DNA from: Candidatus Polarisedimenticolaceae bacterium
GTDB taxonomy: Bacteria > Acidobacteriota > Polarisedimenticolia > Polarisedimenticolales > DASRJG01
Assembly: GCA_036376135.1 (NCBI GenBank)
Contig: DASVAW010000088.1
Span: forward strand, 1-32,466
DNA length: 32,466 nucleotides
Direction: 5' to 3'
Position numbers and translations under genes: made by a program. Below, piece by piece: positions 17,152-26,744 of this stretch. The stretch's first letter is position 1, and each line of letters opens with the position of its first letter. The notes under the pieces are model-generated. The model was not told where the DNA came from. It made no database searches and was given only the letters and a program-made list of their open reading frames with translations.

Positions 17152-20100
17152 ATGCGAGTCCTCGCCCACCTCGATCCGTGGACGCTCGAAACGCACCTTC
17201 TCGATCGCCTCGAGGAGGTGAAGCGGGCGGACTCCCTTGCGCCGGTGCTCCTGATCGTCCCGACGCGGCGCCTCGCCGACCACCTCGCGCGGCGGATCGC
17301 GGAACGGATGGGGGCGGCGGTGGGAGTGGAGGTCCTCCATCACCGGGCGCTCGCGGGGGCGATCCTCGAGGCCGCGGGGCACACCCCTCCCGACGCGGCC
17401 GATCCGCTCCTGTTGGAGGCCCTCCTCGAGGAGGCGCTTCGCGGGTTGGAGCGCGCGAGCGCGCTCGCCGGGTTCGTCCTCTCGCGCGGCGGCGCGACCA
17501 CGGGCCTGCTCGGCACCCTCGCCGAGCTGCGCGAGGCCGGGATCCCCCCCGACGCGCTCGAGCCCCTCGCGCGCTCGGACCGGGAGCGCGAGGTCGCGGC
17601 GATCTACCGACGGTTCACCGCGCTGCTCGAGGCCGCCAGGGCGCGCGGCCTCGCCGACGACGCCGTGCGCGCCTGCGCGGCGCTTCCCCACGCACGCGCG
17701 TACGGCGCGCGGTTCCGCGCGATCTTCCATCACGGCGCCTACGAGCTCGTCGGGATGAACCTCGACCTCGTGCGGGAGCTCGATGCCGACGGGCGCGTCG
17801 CGTTCCTGCTCCCCGCGGCGCCGGGGCGCGCGGTCTCCGCGTACGCCGAGTCGTTCGCGCGCCGGTACCTCCTCCGGGAGGGGGAGCGGGTCGAGGGCCT
17901 CGACCTCGCGTGGCGCTCCCGGCTGGGGTCCCGTCTCGCCGACCTCTACGACGAGGGGGCGCGACCCTCCCCGCTCGACGACGACGCCTGGTCGATCGCG
18001 AACGCCCAGGGGTCGCGAACCGAGCTGCGCTGGGGCCTGCGCTCGAAGGCCGGCGTCGCGGACGGTCCGGCTCCGCGGGACGTCGCGATCACCGCGCGCA
18101 CGCTCGCGCCCTTCGCCTCCGCGATCGACCGGGCGCTCGACGACGCGCGCTTCCCCTGCGAAGGACCGCCGGGGCGGCCGTTGCGCGCCGACCCGCACGT
18201 CGGGGACCTCCTCGCGCTCCTGCGCGTCGTGGCCGACGACTTTCCTCGGCCGGCGACGGCGGAGCTCCTGCGCTCGCCGCGGCTGGCGTGGGACCGCCTC
18301 GCTCCCGACGCCGCGCCGGTGCCCGGAACCCTCGCGGAAGGTTGGAGCCGCGAGGCCAGCATCCCCGGCGGATTCGAGGCGTGGACGCGCGACCTCCCGG
18401 CGTGGGCCGGGACGCCGCGGACGCACGAGGACGAGGGGGACGACGCCGTCGTCGAACGCCGGGACGCGGCCCGGCGGATCGCCGCCGCCGTGCGCGCCCT
18501 CGCGGCCCATGTCGCGGCGGCCACCCGGAGGAGCTGGAGCGGGCACGCCGACGCCGTCGAGGCCCTCGTCGCGAGGGTCTTCGAGCCGGGCGCGGCGCGG
18601 GCGGTGGCCGACCTCCTCGCCCCCGTGCTCGGGGCGGCCCGCGCCCGTGAGCGCGTGCTCGGGCAGAAGGCGGCGATCCCGGCACGCGCGTTCGTCCTCT
18701 GGCTGGAAGAGGCGGCGGGCGTCGCCCGCGCGAAGGCTCCCGATCGACCCGGAGGCTTCCTTCTCGCCGACGTGATGCAGCTTCGCGGGTGCACGTTCGA
18801 GCACGTCCACCTCGCGGGACTCCAGTCCGGCGTCTGGCCGCGCATCCCGCGTGAGGACCCTTATCTCCCGGACGCCTGGCGCACGATCCTGCGGGAGTCG
18901 CTCGGACGGCCGCTCTCCGTGAAGTCCGAGGGGGATCGCGAGGAGCACCTGCTCCTCGCGCTGGCCCTGGGCTCGGCGCGCACGTCGTTGGCCCTTTCCT
19001 GGACGCGCGCCGACGACGACGGCAAGGCGCGGGTCGCCTCTCCCGCCCTGCGCGAGATCGCGCGCGTGTTGCTCGGCGTTCCGGACGCGAAGGCGCTTCG
19101 GCGCCGCGCGCGCGCGGTTCCCTCCCATCCTCGCGAGCAGATCCGCGCCTTCGCCGAGGGGACGGGATTCGTCACGCCCGACGAGGAGCGCCTGCTCGTC
19201 GCCCTCGAGGGCGAGGGTGACGCCGCGGGCCGCGCTCCCCTGCTCGCCCGCGCGCCGGAGCTGGCGCCGCATCTCGAGATGCTCGCCGCCACCGAGTCGT
19301 TCGCGCCCGGGGACTGCCGGTTCGACGCACGGGTTCCCGCCCCGACCCCGCGTGCCTGGAGCGTGACCTCGCTGGAACGGCTCGGGCGTTGCGCCCTGCA
19401 GTTCTTCTTCGCCGACGTCCTGCGCGCCCGGCCGCTCGCCGAGGAGCCGCAGCCGTTCGCCTCGAGCCTGCGCGAGACGGGGGAACGCGTGCACGCGCTG
19501 CTCGAGGGCGTGTACGCGCAGCTCGACCGGGAAGGGGCGTTCACCCGCCTCGATCCCGACGCCTTGGCGGCGCGCGGGAGGACGCTCCTCGACGACCTCT
19601 GGGAACCGACGTTCGGGGCCGCCGCCGAGCGCACCGCGCGCTCCCTTCCCCTCCTCCACGCGATCGAGACGTCGTCGTGGAGGCAGGCGCTGCGCCGTTT
19701 CGTCGAGGAGGATCTCCGGACGCTCGCCGGGGCTTCGAGCGTGCGCCTCGAGCACCTCCTCGAGCGGACCCTCGACCTGGGCGAGGATCGTGTGCTGGTC
19801 GCGCGCGGAAAGCTCGATCGCGCCGTCGAGCGCGACGCCACGCGCACGGTCGCGGACTACAAGACCTCGGGCGACCTCGAGGCGCGACTCGACGTCGAGA
19901 AGATGCTCACCGGCGAGCGCCTGCAGGTTCCCCTCTACCACCTGCTCGCCGGACGCGCGACGGTCGCGCTGCTCGGCGTGGGCCCCGCGTACGATGCCGA
20001 CGGCTCGCGCCCCGCCCCCTTCGCCGGGTTCCCGGAGTCGGAGCAGGAAGCCGGGTTCCGCGAGACCCTGCGCGTCCTTTCGGACCTCCCGCGGGCCGGT

Positions 20101-20283
20101 GTCTTCCCGCTCCGCGAGGGGCGGCATTGCTCGTGGTGCGAGTTCCGTCCCGCCTGCCGCAAGGGGCACCCGCCGACCGCATCGCGGGAGGAGCTCGCCG
20201 CCGACGGCACCGCCTACCGCGCGGTCTCGCGCAAGCGGAAGAAAAAGCCGCTGCTGCGCGACGTCGGCGAGGACGAGTCGTGA
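17152..20283 (+). CDS. addB: AddB-like helicase/exonuclease subunit (PD-(D/E)XK, Fe-S)
   Basis: This 1043-residue protein is the AddB-type partner of the AddA helicase-nuclease encoded next. The complex processes double-strand breaks for RecA-dependent repair in the cytoplasm. The N-terminal half is a degenerate UvrD-like helicase fold (LLIVPTRRLADHLARRIAER at the Walker A position, lacking a canonical P-loop). The C-terminal nuclease domain has the Asp-Tyr-Lys-Thr motif at Asp902 (VADYKTSG). Four cysteines are placed as in iron-sulfur nucleases: Cys747 (GRCALQFFF) and Cys993, Cys996 and Cys1002 (HCSWCEFRPAC). The start is ATG 17152, close to the presumed promoter and without a ribosome-binding site. 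The stop overlaps the addA start as GTGA, so the two subunits are likely translated in a coupled way. Confidence 0.9.
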   Translation: MRVLAHLDPWTLETHLLDRLEEVKRADSLAPVLLIVPTRRLADHLARRIAERMGAAVGVEVLHHRALAGAILEAAGHTPPDAADPLLLEALLEEALRGLERASALAGFVLSRGGATTGLLGTLAELREAGIPPDALEPLARSDREREVAAIYRRFTALLEAARARGLADDAVRACAALPHARAYGARFRAIFHHGAYELVGMNLDLVRELDADGRVAFLLPAAPGRAVSAYAESFARRYLLREGERVEGLDLAWRSRLGSRLADLYDEGARPSPLDDDAWSIANAQGSRTELRWGLRSKAGVADGPAPRDVAITARTLAPFASAIDRALDDARFPCEGPPGRPLRADPHVGDLLALLRVVADDFPRPATAELLRSPRLAWDRLAPDAAPVPGTLAEGWSREASIPGGFEAWTRDLPAWAGTPRTHEDEGDDAVVERRDAARRIAAAVRALAAHVAAATRRSWSGHADAVEALVARVFEPGAARAVADLLAPVLGAARARERVLGQKAAIPARAFVLWLEEAAGVARAKAPDRPGGFLLADVMQLRGCTFEHVHLAGLQSGVWPRIPREDPYLPDAWRTILRESLGRPLSVKSEGDREEHLLLALALGSARTSLALSWTRADDDGKARVASPALREIARVLLGVPDAKALRRRARAVPSHPREQIRAFAEGTGFVTPDEERLLVALEGEGDAAGRAPLLARAPELAPHLEMLAATESFAPGDCRFDARVPAPTPRAWSVTSLERLGRCALQFFFADVLRARPLAEEPQPFASSLRETGERVHALLEGVYAQLDREGAFTRLDPDALAARGRTLLDDLWEPTFGAAAERTARSLPLLHAIETSSWRQALRRFVEEDLRTLAGASSVRLEHLLERTLDLGEDRVLVARGKLDRAVERDATRTVADYKTSGDLEARLDVEKMLTGERLQVPLYHLLAGRATVALLGVGPAYDADGSRPAPFAGFPESEQEAGFRETLRVLSDLPRAGVFPLREGRHCSWCEFRPACRKGHPPTASREELAADGTAYRAVSRKRKKKPLLRDVGEDES

Positions 20284-23200
20284 AGCGCCCGGATCGTCTC
20301 CCGGACGCCGGCGACCGCGAGCTCGCGGTGCGCACCTTCGATCGGAACCTCGTCGTCGAGGCGGGAGCGGGAACCGGCAAGACGAGCCTTCTGGTGGAAC
20401 GCCTCCTGGTCGCGCTCGGCTCCGGCCGTGTCGCGCTCGGCGACGTCGCCGCGATCACCTTCACGGAGAAGGCCGCGGGGGAAATGCGCGAGCGCCTGTC
20501 CGACGGACTCGAGACGCTGCGCGCGATCGCCGCGGGGGACGACCTCCGCCCCCCGGACGCGCGGCGGGGGGAGGCGGACCGGGCGTTCGCGTGGCTGCGC
20601 GAGGGGCAGGACGTCCCGCCGGACACGATCCGCGACCGCGCACTCGCGGCGCTCGGGGTGGTCGATCGGGCCGTCGTCACGACGGTCCACGGCTTCTGCG
20701 CCGAGGTCCTGCGGCGGCACCCGTTCGACGCCGGGGTCTCCCCCGAGTTCGAGGTCGACCGCGGGGAGCGTTTCGCCTCCCTCTTCCCGGAGTCGTGGGA
20801 GACGTGGCTCGCGGGGGAGTTCGGCCCGGAAGGGGCGCGCCGCGAGCTCTGGAGCCGGGTCCTCGCGTCCTTCGATCTCGGCACCGTCGAGGCGGCGGCC
20901 CGGCAGCTCTCCCGTTCGTCGATCCCCGTCGCCACGCTCGTCGACGTCCCCGCGTGGCCGGACGCGCGAACGCTCTTCGGCGCGGAGGCGACCCGGCTCG
21001 TCGGCGTGGGCGAGGCCCTGCTGCGCGCGGCCCCCGCCATGAAGAACAACGCGCGGGAGCTCCTCGACCGGGCGCTGCCCGTGTTGCGCGGCATCGCCGC
21101 CCGCGGGCTCGACGCGGACCTCGGGCGCGAGCTGGCCGCGGAGATCTTCGCGAAGGACGTCGCGACCAACAAGTCCATCCCCGTGGAGCTGCACGGGACC
21201 TTCGCCACCTTCGCCCGTGGGACGAAGGCGATCCTGCGCCCGCTCGCCCGGGTCGACGACGCGCCGTTGCGGGACCTCGTCGCCGCCGTCTCCCCGTTCG
21301 CCCGCCGATTCCGCGAGTCCCTCGTCGGACGGGGGCTCGTCGACTTCGACGGCCTGCTCGTCGCGGCGCGCGATCTCCTGCGCGACGTGCCGGAGGCCCG
21401 CGAGGCGCTGCGGCGCCGGTTCACGATGCTGCTCGTCGACGAGTTCCAGGACACCGACCCGATCCAGTACGAGATCGTGTTGTACCTGGGGGAACGTCCC
21501 GGGGGGCGGGCGCGCGATCCCTTCGCGGCCGAGCTCGAGCCCGGCCGCGTGTTCATCGTCGGCGACCCCAAGCAGTCGATCTACCGCTTCAGGGGCGCGG
21601 ACTACGCCGCCTACCGTCGGGCCGTCCGGCGCGTGCTCGAACAGGGCGGCCGGGCGCTGGCCCTCACGGTGAACTTCCGCAGCGTCCGGCGGGTGCTCGC
21701 GCCGGTGAACGACCTCTTCGCCGGCGGCGACGGATGGACCGAGAGCGACTGGCAGCCGCCCTATCGCGAGATCGACGCCGTCCGCGAGGAGGCGGGGGGC
21801 GGCCCCGCCATCGAGCTGTGGACCGTGCTGGCGCCCGGGACCTCCGCATCCCGCCGGCGCGAGGCGGAAGGGCGCCTGCTCGCCGAGCGCCTTCGCGCGT
21901 GGGTCGCGGAACGCAACGCATCGTGGAAGGACGTCTACGTTCTCTTCCGGTCCTTCCACGCGATCGGCGCCTACGCGCGGCCGCTGCGCGAGGCCGGGAT
22001 CCCCTTCGTGCTCGCCGGCGGCCGGACGTTTCACGAGCGCACCGAGGTCGTCCGGTTCCTCGCGGTGCTCCGGCTGCTCGGCAATCCCGACGATCCCCCC
22101 GCGATCCTCGCCTGGCTGCGGTCGCCGGCCGGAGCGGTCCCGGATACCGAGCTCGCCGCGTTCGCGCAGGCGGGAGGCCGGTGGGCACGCGACGCCGCTC
22201 CGGATCCTTCGCGATTCCCGGCGCTCGCGCGCGCCTTCGCCGCCTTGCGCCGCCTGCTCGCGGAAACGTGCACGCTCGATCGGGCCGCGGCGATCCGGAA
22301 GGCGCTGGAGCTGTCGGACCTCGAGACCCTCGAGGCGTTCGCCTTCGAGGGCCCCCAGCGCGTCGCCAACCTCCGCAAGCTCGCCGCGCGCGCCGAGGAT
22401 CTCGCCTCGGACGGCACCCGATCGCTCGTGGAGCTCGTCGCGGCGCTCGAGGAGCGGCGGTCCACCGACCCCGAGGGGGAGTCCCCGCTCGCCGACGAGA
22501 ACACCGACGCGGTCCGCCTCATGACGATCCACGCGGCGAAGGGGCTCGAGGCGCCGATCGTCGTCGTGCCGGACCTCGGCCGCTCCCGGCACGACGGGGT
22601 TCGGGAGGACGTGGAGATCGCGACGCTCGCGACCGGGGGCGTGCCGGCGCTCGCCATGAAGGTGGGAGATCGCCTCAATCCCGCGCGGATCGCGATCGAC
22701 CTCGAGGACGCGCGGCACGGGGAGGCCGAGGACCTCCGCCTGCTCTACGTCGCCCTGACGCGGGCGCGCGACCGGCTCGTCCTGTTCGCCGGCAAGACAC
22801 GGCACGGAGGCGTCCCCTCCTGGGGCAAGGCCCTCGCCCCGTGGGGGTACGACGTCGCCGCTCCCCCGCCCGGGGACACGACGCTGGCCGGGGGCCGCGT
22901 GGAGCACCACTTCCTCGAAACCTCGCCGCCGTCGCGCGAGGGACCGGTCCGCGAGGTCCTCGGCGCGCCCGAGGCCGCGGCGGCTTGCGGGAGGGTCGAG
23001 GCCTCGATCGCCGCGCGGACCGGCGCGTTCCTCCGCTCCCCCTCCGCTCTCGCCGGCGAGCCCGACCCGGAATCCGACGACACGTCGCCGCTGCGCCGGG
23101 ATCTCGCCCGGGCGGTCGGCGTCGCGGTCCACCGTGCCCTCGAGCGGCGCGCCGCGGGGGGGGTGCTCGCCGTGCGCGATACCGACCCCGAGGTCGAACG

Positions 23201-23543
23201 CGAGGCGCGGGCGATCCTCGAGGGGTTCGAGGACTCCCCCTTCGCGCGTCGCATGGCCGAGGTCGACGTCCTGGCGCGGGAGCTGCCGATCCTGCTGCGC
23301 GACGACGCGGGGGTCGTCTGGCGTGGACGCGCCGACCTCGTGGTGAAGGAGCGCGGCGGCGCGATCGCCGTCGTCGACTACAAGACCGACGCCGAGGTCG
23401 AGGGCGCCGAGGCGCGTTACCGCGGGCAGATCGCGGTTTACGCGCGCGCCGTCGCCGCGGCGTTGCGCCTCCCCGAGCCGCCTCGGGCCGAGCTTTGGCT
23501 GCTCCGTGCCGGTAGGATCGTCCCCGTGGAGCTCGACGCGTGA
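20280..23543 (+). CDS. addA: AddA-like ATP-dependent helicase/nuclease subunit
   Basis: This is a 1087-residue UvrD/Rep-type superfamily 1 helicase with a C-terminal nuclease. Motifs in order are Walker A GAGTGKT at residues 29-35, motif Ia ITFTEKAAGEMRERL, Walker B DEFQDTD from Asp387, motif III IVGDPKQSIYRFRGAD, motif IV LTVNFRS, motif V MTIHAAKGLEAPIVV and motif VI LLYVALTRARDRL. The nuclease domain shows WRGRADLVV and VVDYKTD with Asp1033, then the helical QIAVYARAV. All helicase and nuclease residues look intact, so it should be active with AddB. The GTG start at 20280 overlaps the addB stop. The 3' end overlaps the patatin gene start as GTGA. AddA is preferred to RecB because of the AddB-like partner and the absence of RecC and RecD. 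Confidence 0.93.
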   Translation: MKRPDRLPDAGDRELAVRTFDRNLVVEAGAGTGKTSLLVERLLVALGSGRVALGDVAAITFTEKAAGEMRERLSDGLETLRAIAAGDDLRPPDARRGEADRAFAWLREGQDVPPDTIRDRALAALGVVDRAVVTTVHGFCAEVLRRHPFDAGVSPEFEVDRGERFASLFPESWETWLAGEFGPEGARRELWSRVLASFDLGTVEAAARQLSRSSIPVATLVDVPAWPDARTLFGAEATRLVGVGEALLRAAPAMKNNARELLDRALPVLRGIAARGLDADLGRELAAEIFAKDVATNKSIPVELHGTFATFARGTKAILRPLARVDDAPLRDLVAAVSPFARRFRESLVGRGLVDFDGLLVAARDLLRDVPEAREALRRRFTMLLVDEFQDTDPIQYEIVLYLGERPGGRARDPFAAELEPGRVFIVGDPKQSIYRFRGADYAAYRRAVRRVLEQGGRALALTVNFRSVRRVLAPVNDLFAGGDGWTESDWQPPYREIDAVREEAGGGPAIELWTVLAPGTSASRRREAEGRLLAERLRAWVAERNASWKDVYVLFRSFHAIGAYARPLREAGIPFVLAGGRTFHERTEVVRFLAVLRLLGNPDDPPAILAWLRSPAGAVPDTELAAFAQAGGRWARDAAPDPSRFPALARAFAALRRLLAETCTLDRAAAIRKALELSDLETLEAFAFEGPQRVANLRKLAARAEDLASDGTRSLVELVAALEERRSTDPEGESPLADENTDAVRLMTIHAAKGLEAPIVVVPDLGRSRHDGVREDVEIATLATGGVPALAMKVGDRLNPARIAIDLEDARHGEAEDLRLLYVALTRARDRLVLFAGKTRHGGVPSWGKALAPWGYDVAAPPPGDTTLAGGRVEHHFLETSPPSREGPVREVLGAPEAAAACGRVEASIAARTGAFLRSPSALAGEPDPESDDTSPLRRDLARAVGVAVHRALERRAAGGVLAVRDTDPEVEREARAILEGFEDSPFARRMAEVDVLARELPILLRDDAGVVWRGRADLVVKERGGAIAVVDYKTDAEVEGAEARYRGQIAVYARAVAAALRLPEPPRAELWLLRAGRIVPVELDA

Positions 23544-26176
23544 TCCTCGCCGCCGTGTTGCTCGCGTCCGCCGCGATCGCCCCCGCCGAAGGACGCGTCG
23601 TCGAAACGCTGCTCGCGGAGCGCGTCCTTCCCGACGGCCGTTTCGACGGCTTCGTCCGCTGGACGGCGCCCGGGCGCCCCTCGCTCGCGCTCGCGCTTTC
23701 GGGGGGCGGGGCGCGCGGCATCGCCCACATCGGCGTGGCCGAGGCGATGCAGGAGGACGGCGTCGAGTTCGACGCGATCGCGGGGACCTCGATGGGGGCG
23801 CTCATCGGAGGTTTCCTCGCCGCCGGGTACCGTCCGGAGGAGATCCGATCCGCCCTCGAGCGGCGCGACTGGAACGCGATCATCTCGCCGCTCGACCAGA
23901 GACGTCGCGTCCTCTCGGAAGTCGAGGACATCCGCGCGGCGGCGGCGCTCGTGTCGTACCGGCGCGTCCCGGGGAGCCCGGCCCAGGTCGGCGCCCTCGT
24001 CGAGACCCGCGTGCTCGACCGCGAGCTCAACCGCTATCTGCTGGCCGCGCAACTGGTCTCCGAGGGAGACTTCGACCGCCTGCGTTACCGCTTCCGGGCG
24101 ATCTCGACCGACATCGTGACCGGACGGGCCGTGATCCCCGCGTCGGGGGATCTCGTGACGGCGATCCGCGGCTCGTTCGCGATCCCGGGGGTCTTCCGTC
24201 CGGTCCGCCTCGGAGACGCGCGCCTGGTGGACGGCGGGCTCGTCGAGAACCTCCCGACGGGGACCGCGCGGGCCTTCGGGACCGACGCCGTGTTCGCCGT
24301 GGACGTGAGCGAACGGGTCGTGGCAAGGCCGATGCGGGGAACGTTCGACGCGCTCAACCGGTCGATCACGATCCTGACCGCCGCGCAGCAGGAGTCGTCG
24401 AGAAAACTCGCCGACGTCACCATCCTCCCCGAGGTCGTGGATTCCTCGCAGGCGGACTTTCGGGAGAGCGTCGCTCCGCTCGTCGAGGTCGGGCGCGCCG
24501 GGTATGCCTCCATGCGGGACGCGGTGTGGGAGGCGCTCGAATCGCGGGCGAAGGACCCGTCGAGGATCGCGTGGGACTCGGTCGAGGTCGAGGGGACCGA
24601 TGCGATCGACGCGACGGAGCTCGCCCGACGGCTGGGCGGCTCCCCGGGATCCGCCACGCGCTTCCGCATCCGGGCGGAGCTCGCCCGCGCGCTGAACCGG
24701 AGTCCCGTCGTCGACGGGCGCGCGGAGATCGTCGAGGGAGCGTCGGGGCGCATCCTGCGTTTCGTCTTCGTGCCCGCTGCGGTCGTGCGGAGCGTGTCGC
24801 AGACGGGCCCCGAGATCCCGCCCCCCGGGGAGCTCGGCATCGTGCTCCCGATCGGGCAGCCTTTCGCCCTCGAGACGGGCCGGCGTCTGGCCGGCCGCGC
24901 CCGCCAGGCCCTCGTGGAGCAGGGACGCGTGCTCCTGTTCGTCGGGCTCGCCACCTGGCGCAACGAGTCCGGCGAGCTCGACGTCGACCTCCGGGAGCTG
25001 CCGACCGGGACGATCGACGTGGAGGTGGACGGACCGGTCGACCTCGCGCCGGCGCGGCGCCACTTCCGCGACCTGCAGGGTCGCGCGTTCCGGTTCGACA
25101 CGTTCGCCGAGCGACTCGAGGAGCTGATCGCGCGCGGCGTGATCGAGGACTGGACGGTGGAGCCGCGCCTCACCGCGGAGGGGCACGTCGACTTCACGCT
25201 GCACCTGCGCGGGGAGAACTACTGGGAAGGCGCCGGCGGCGTCGCCTGGAGGGACGCCTACAGCTGGGCCGGGTTCGCCTCGGTCGCCCGGGGGAATCTC
25301 CGCAGTCGCGGCGACCGCGCCGAGCTCGCGGGATTCGGCGCCAAGGAGCTGCAGGGAGCCACCCTGCGCTACCGCACCGAGTTCCTGGGGAAGTTCCGCA
25401 ACCTCGGCTTCGAAGGGGGACTGCTCTTCGCCGAGCTCCAGGCGCCGACGGTGGACGAGCGCCAGCGGATCGTGACCGGGGCGTGGGAGGAAGGGCGCAC
25501 GCGACAGGTCTGGGCCCACCTGCTCCGTCGCCTGCGCTTCGGGATCGCCGGTCGGCTCGGCATCGATCACGTGGAGGACCGGCTGTTCGAAGGGACGACG
25601 GACCCCGAGCTCCGCCGCGACCGGACGATCGTGCGCCTCCAGCTCGGCCTCGACCGGCACGACCGCCTCGTCTTCCCGACCGCGGGCGGCGCCGCGCGCC
25701 TGTCGATCGAATCCACCCTCGGCGGGACGACGCTCAACCGGCTCGAGCTCACCGGAGACAAGGTCGTCGCCTTCGGGGAGGAGCATCTCGTCACGTTCAC
25801 GCTGAGGGGAGGGGTCGGGACGTCGCGGGGCGCGGAGCGCCGGCTCGACTGGTTCGACCCCGGGGGGTATCGCTCCCTCTACGGCTTCATCCCGTACGGC
25901 GCCTCGGCGCCGCATTACGCCCGCCTGGGGTTGACCGCCCGGTTGCGGAGCGTGGAGATCGGGCCGCTGGGCGTGTACCTCGAGGTGGGCACCGACGCGG
26001 TGAGGGGGGCGGCGCTGCGCGACGCGCTCGGGGATGCGCCCACCCGTCTGGGCTACGGCGTGAGCGCGACCGCCTTCCTTCGCCCGCTCGGCCCGATCAC
26101 CCTGGGTTATTCGCGCAACGACGAGGGGGCGAACGAGCTCTTCCTCACCCTCGGGTACGACTTCCTGCGCCGTTGA
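23540..26176 (+). CDS. Patatin-like phospholipase with Omp85-type barrel (type Vd-like)
   Basis: This 878-residue protein fuses a patatin lipase to an outer-membrane barrel. The patatin domain holds the oxyanion loop GGGARG at residues 55-60, the nucleophile Ser84 (GTSMGA) and the Asp231 dyad partner (VDGGLVENLP). A POTRA-like region follows (about 540-590, FDTFAERLEELIARGVIEDW) and then a C-terminal beta-barrel with the Omp85/D15 features FPTAGGAARLSIE and GYRSLYGFIPYG. The layout resembles PlpD-type (type Vd) autotransporters, which display or release the lipase. The N-terminal hydrophobic segment (MILAAVLLASAAIAPAEG) has no basic residue, and the last residues are FLRR, not an aromatic end. 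The GTG start overlaps the addA stop, and a stop codon at 23513-23515 leaves no earlier alternative. The 3' end overlaps the glycosylase gene by 32 bases. Confidence 0.92.
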   Translation: MILAAVLLASAAIAPAEGRVVETLLAERVLPDGRFDGFVRWTAPGRPSLALALSGGGARGIAHIGVAEAMQEDGVEFDAIAGTSMGALIGGFLAAGYRPEEIRSALERRDWNAIISPLDQRRRVLSEVEDIRAAAALVSYRRVPGSPAQVGALVETRVLDRELNRYLLAAQLVSEGDFDRLRYRFRAISTDIVTGRAVIPASGDLVTAIRGSFAIPGVFRPVRLGDARLVDGGLVENLPTGTARAFGTDAVFAVDVSERVVARPMRGTFDALNRSITILTAAQQESSRKLADVTILPEVVDSSQADFRESVAPLVEVGRAGYASMRDAVWEALESRAKDPSRIAWDSVEVEGTDAIDATELARRLGGSPGSATRFRIRAELARALNRSPVVDGRAEIVEGASGRILRFVFVPAAVVRSVSQTGPEIPPPGELGIVLPIGQPFALETGRRLAGRARQALVEQGRVLLFVGLATWRNESGELDVDLRELPTGTIDVEVDGPVDLAPARRHFRDLQGRAFRFDTFAERLEELIARGVIEDWTVEPRLTAEGHVDFTLHLRGENYWEGAGGVAWRDAYSWAGFASVARGNLRSRGDRAELAGFGAKELQGATLRYRTEFLGKFRNLGFEGGLLFAELQAPTVDERQRIVTGAWEEGRTRQVWAHLLRRLRFGIAGRLGIDHVEDRLFEGTTDPELRRDRTIVRLQLGLDRHDRLVFPTAGGAARLSIESTLGGTTLNRLELTGDKVVAFGEEHLVTFTLRGGVGTSRGAERRLDWFDPGGYRSLYGFIPYGASAPHYARLGLTARLRSVEIGPLGVYLEVGTDAVRGAALRDALGDAPTRLGYGVSATAFLRPLGPITLGYSRNDEGANELFLTLGYDFLRR

Positions 26177-26744
26177 CCGCCTTCGGGCCCGACACGTCCG
26201 GATGCCCCGCGACGACGAATCGCAGGCGCCGCCGCGCCCAGCCCCCCGCGTAGTCGACTCCGATGCGCGGGGTGCGGCGGACGTCGCGGTCGGCGACCGT
26301 CGGCCCGCGCTCGATCCACAACGCGTCCTCGAGCAGGCTCGCGCCGTCGAGCGTGCGGTCGACCCGGAAGGCGCGGCACAGCCGGCCGGGCCCCGACGCC
26401 GAGGTCCCGTCGGGGGACGTCGTCGCGCGCAGGAGGATCGCCTGCGGGTCCCCCGCGCCCCCGGTCACGACGTTCAGGCAGTGGTGCATGCCGTAGACGA
26501 GGTAGACGTAGGCGACCCCGCCGGCCTCGTACATCGGCCGGTTGCGCGCCGTCGGACCCATCCGCGCGTGGCTCGCGAGGTCGTGCTCGCCGACGTACGC
26601 CTCGACCTCGACGATCGTGCCCCGCAGCACCGACCCGCCGTCGATCCTGCGGCAGAGGGTCGCGCCGAGCAGCTCCCGCGCGACGGCGAGCACGTCCCGC
26701 CGGTAGAATCGGGCGAGCAGCTTTCCTTCCCCGGAGGTACCCAT
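26145..26744 (-). CDS. DNA-3-methyladenine glycosylase (AAG/MPG family)
   Basis: This 199-residue base-excision repair enzyme removes alkylated purines such as 3-methyladenine. The family signature is complete: LARFYRRDVLAVARELLG, then IVEVEAYVG with the probable catalytic Glu46, SHARMGPTARNRPMY, and VYLVYGMHHCLNVVTG with AILLRA. The likely start is ATG 26744, whose bases interlock with the plus-strand ATG at 26743 in the palindrome CCATGG. A second in-frame ATG at 26756 is possible, and a 26819 start would add an unlikely leader. A weak GAGG lies at 26759-26762. The gene ends by overlapping the patatin gene. The proximity to addAB may be incidental, though both act in DNA repair. Confidence 0.93.
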   Translation of the reverse strand: MGTSGEGKLLARFYRRDVLAVARELLGATLCRRIDGGSVLRGTIVEVEAYVGEHDLASHARMGPTARNRPMYEAGGVAYVYLVYGMHHCLNVVTGGAGDPQAILLRATTSPDGTSASGPGRLCRAFRVDRTLDGASLLEDALWIERGPTVADRDVRRTPRIGVDYAGGWARRRLRFVVAGHPDVSGPKAVNGAGSRTRG

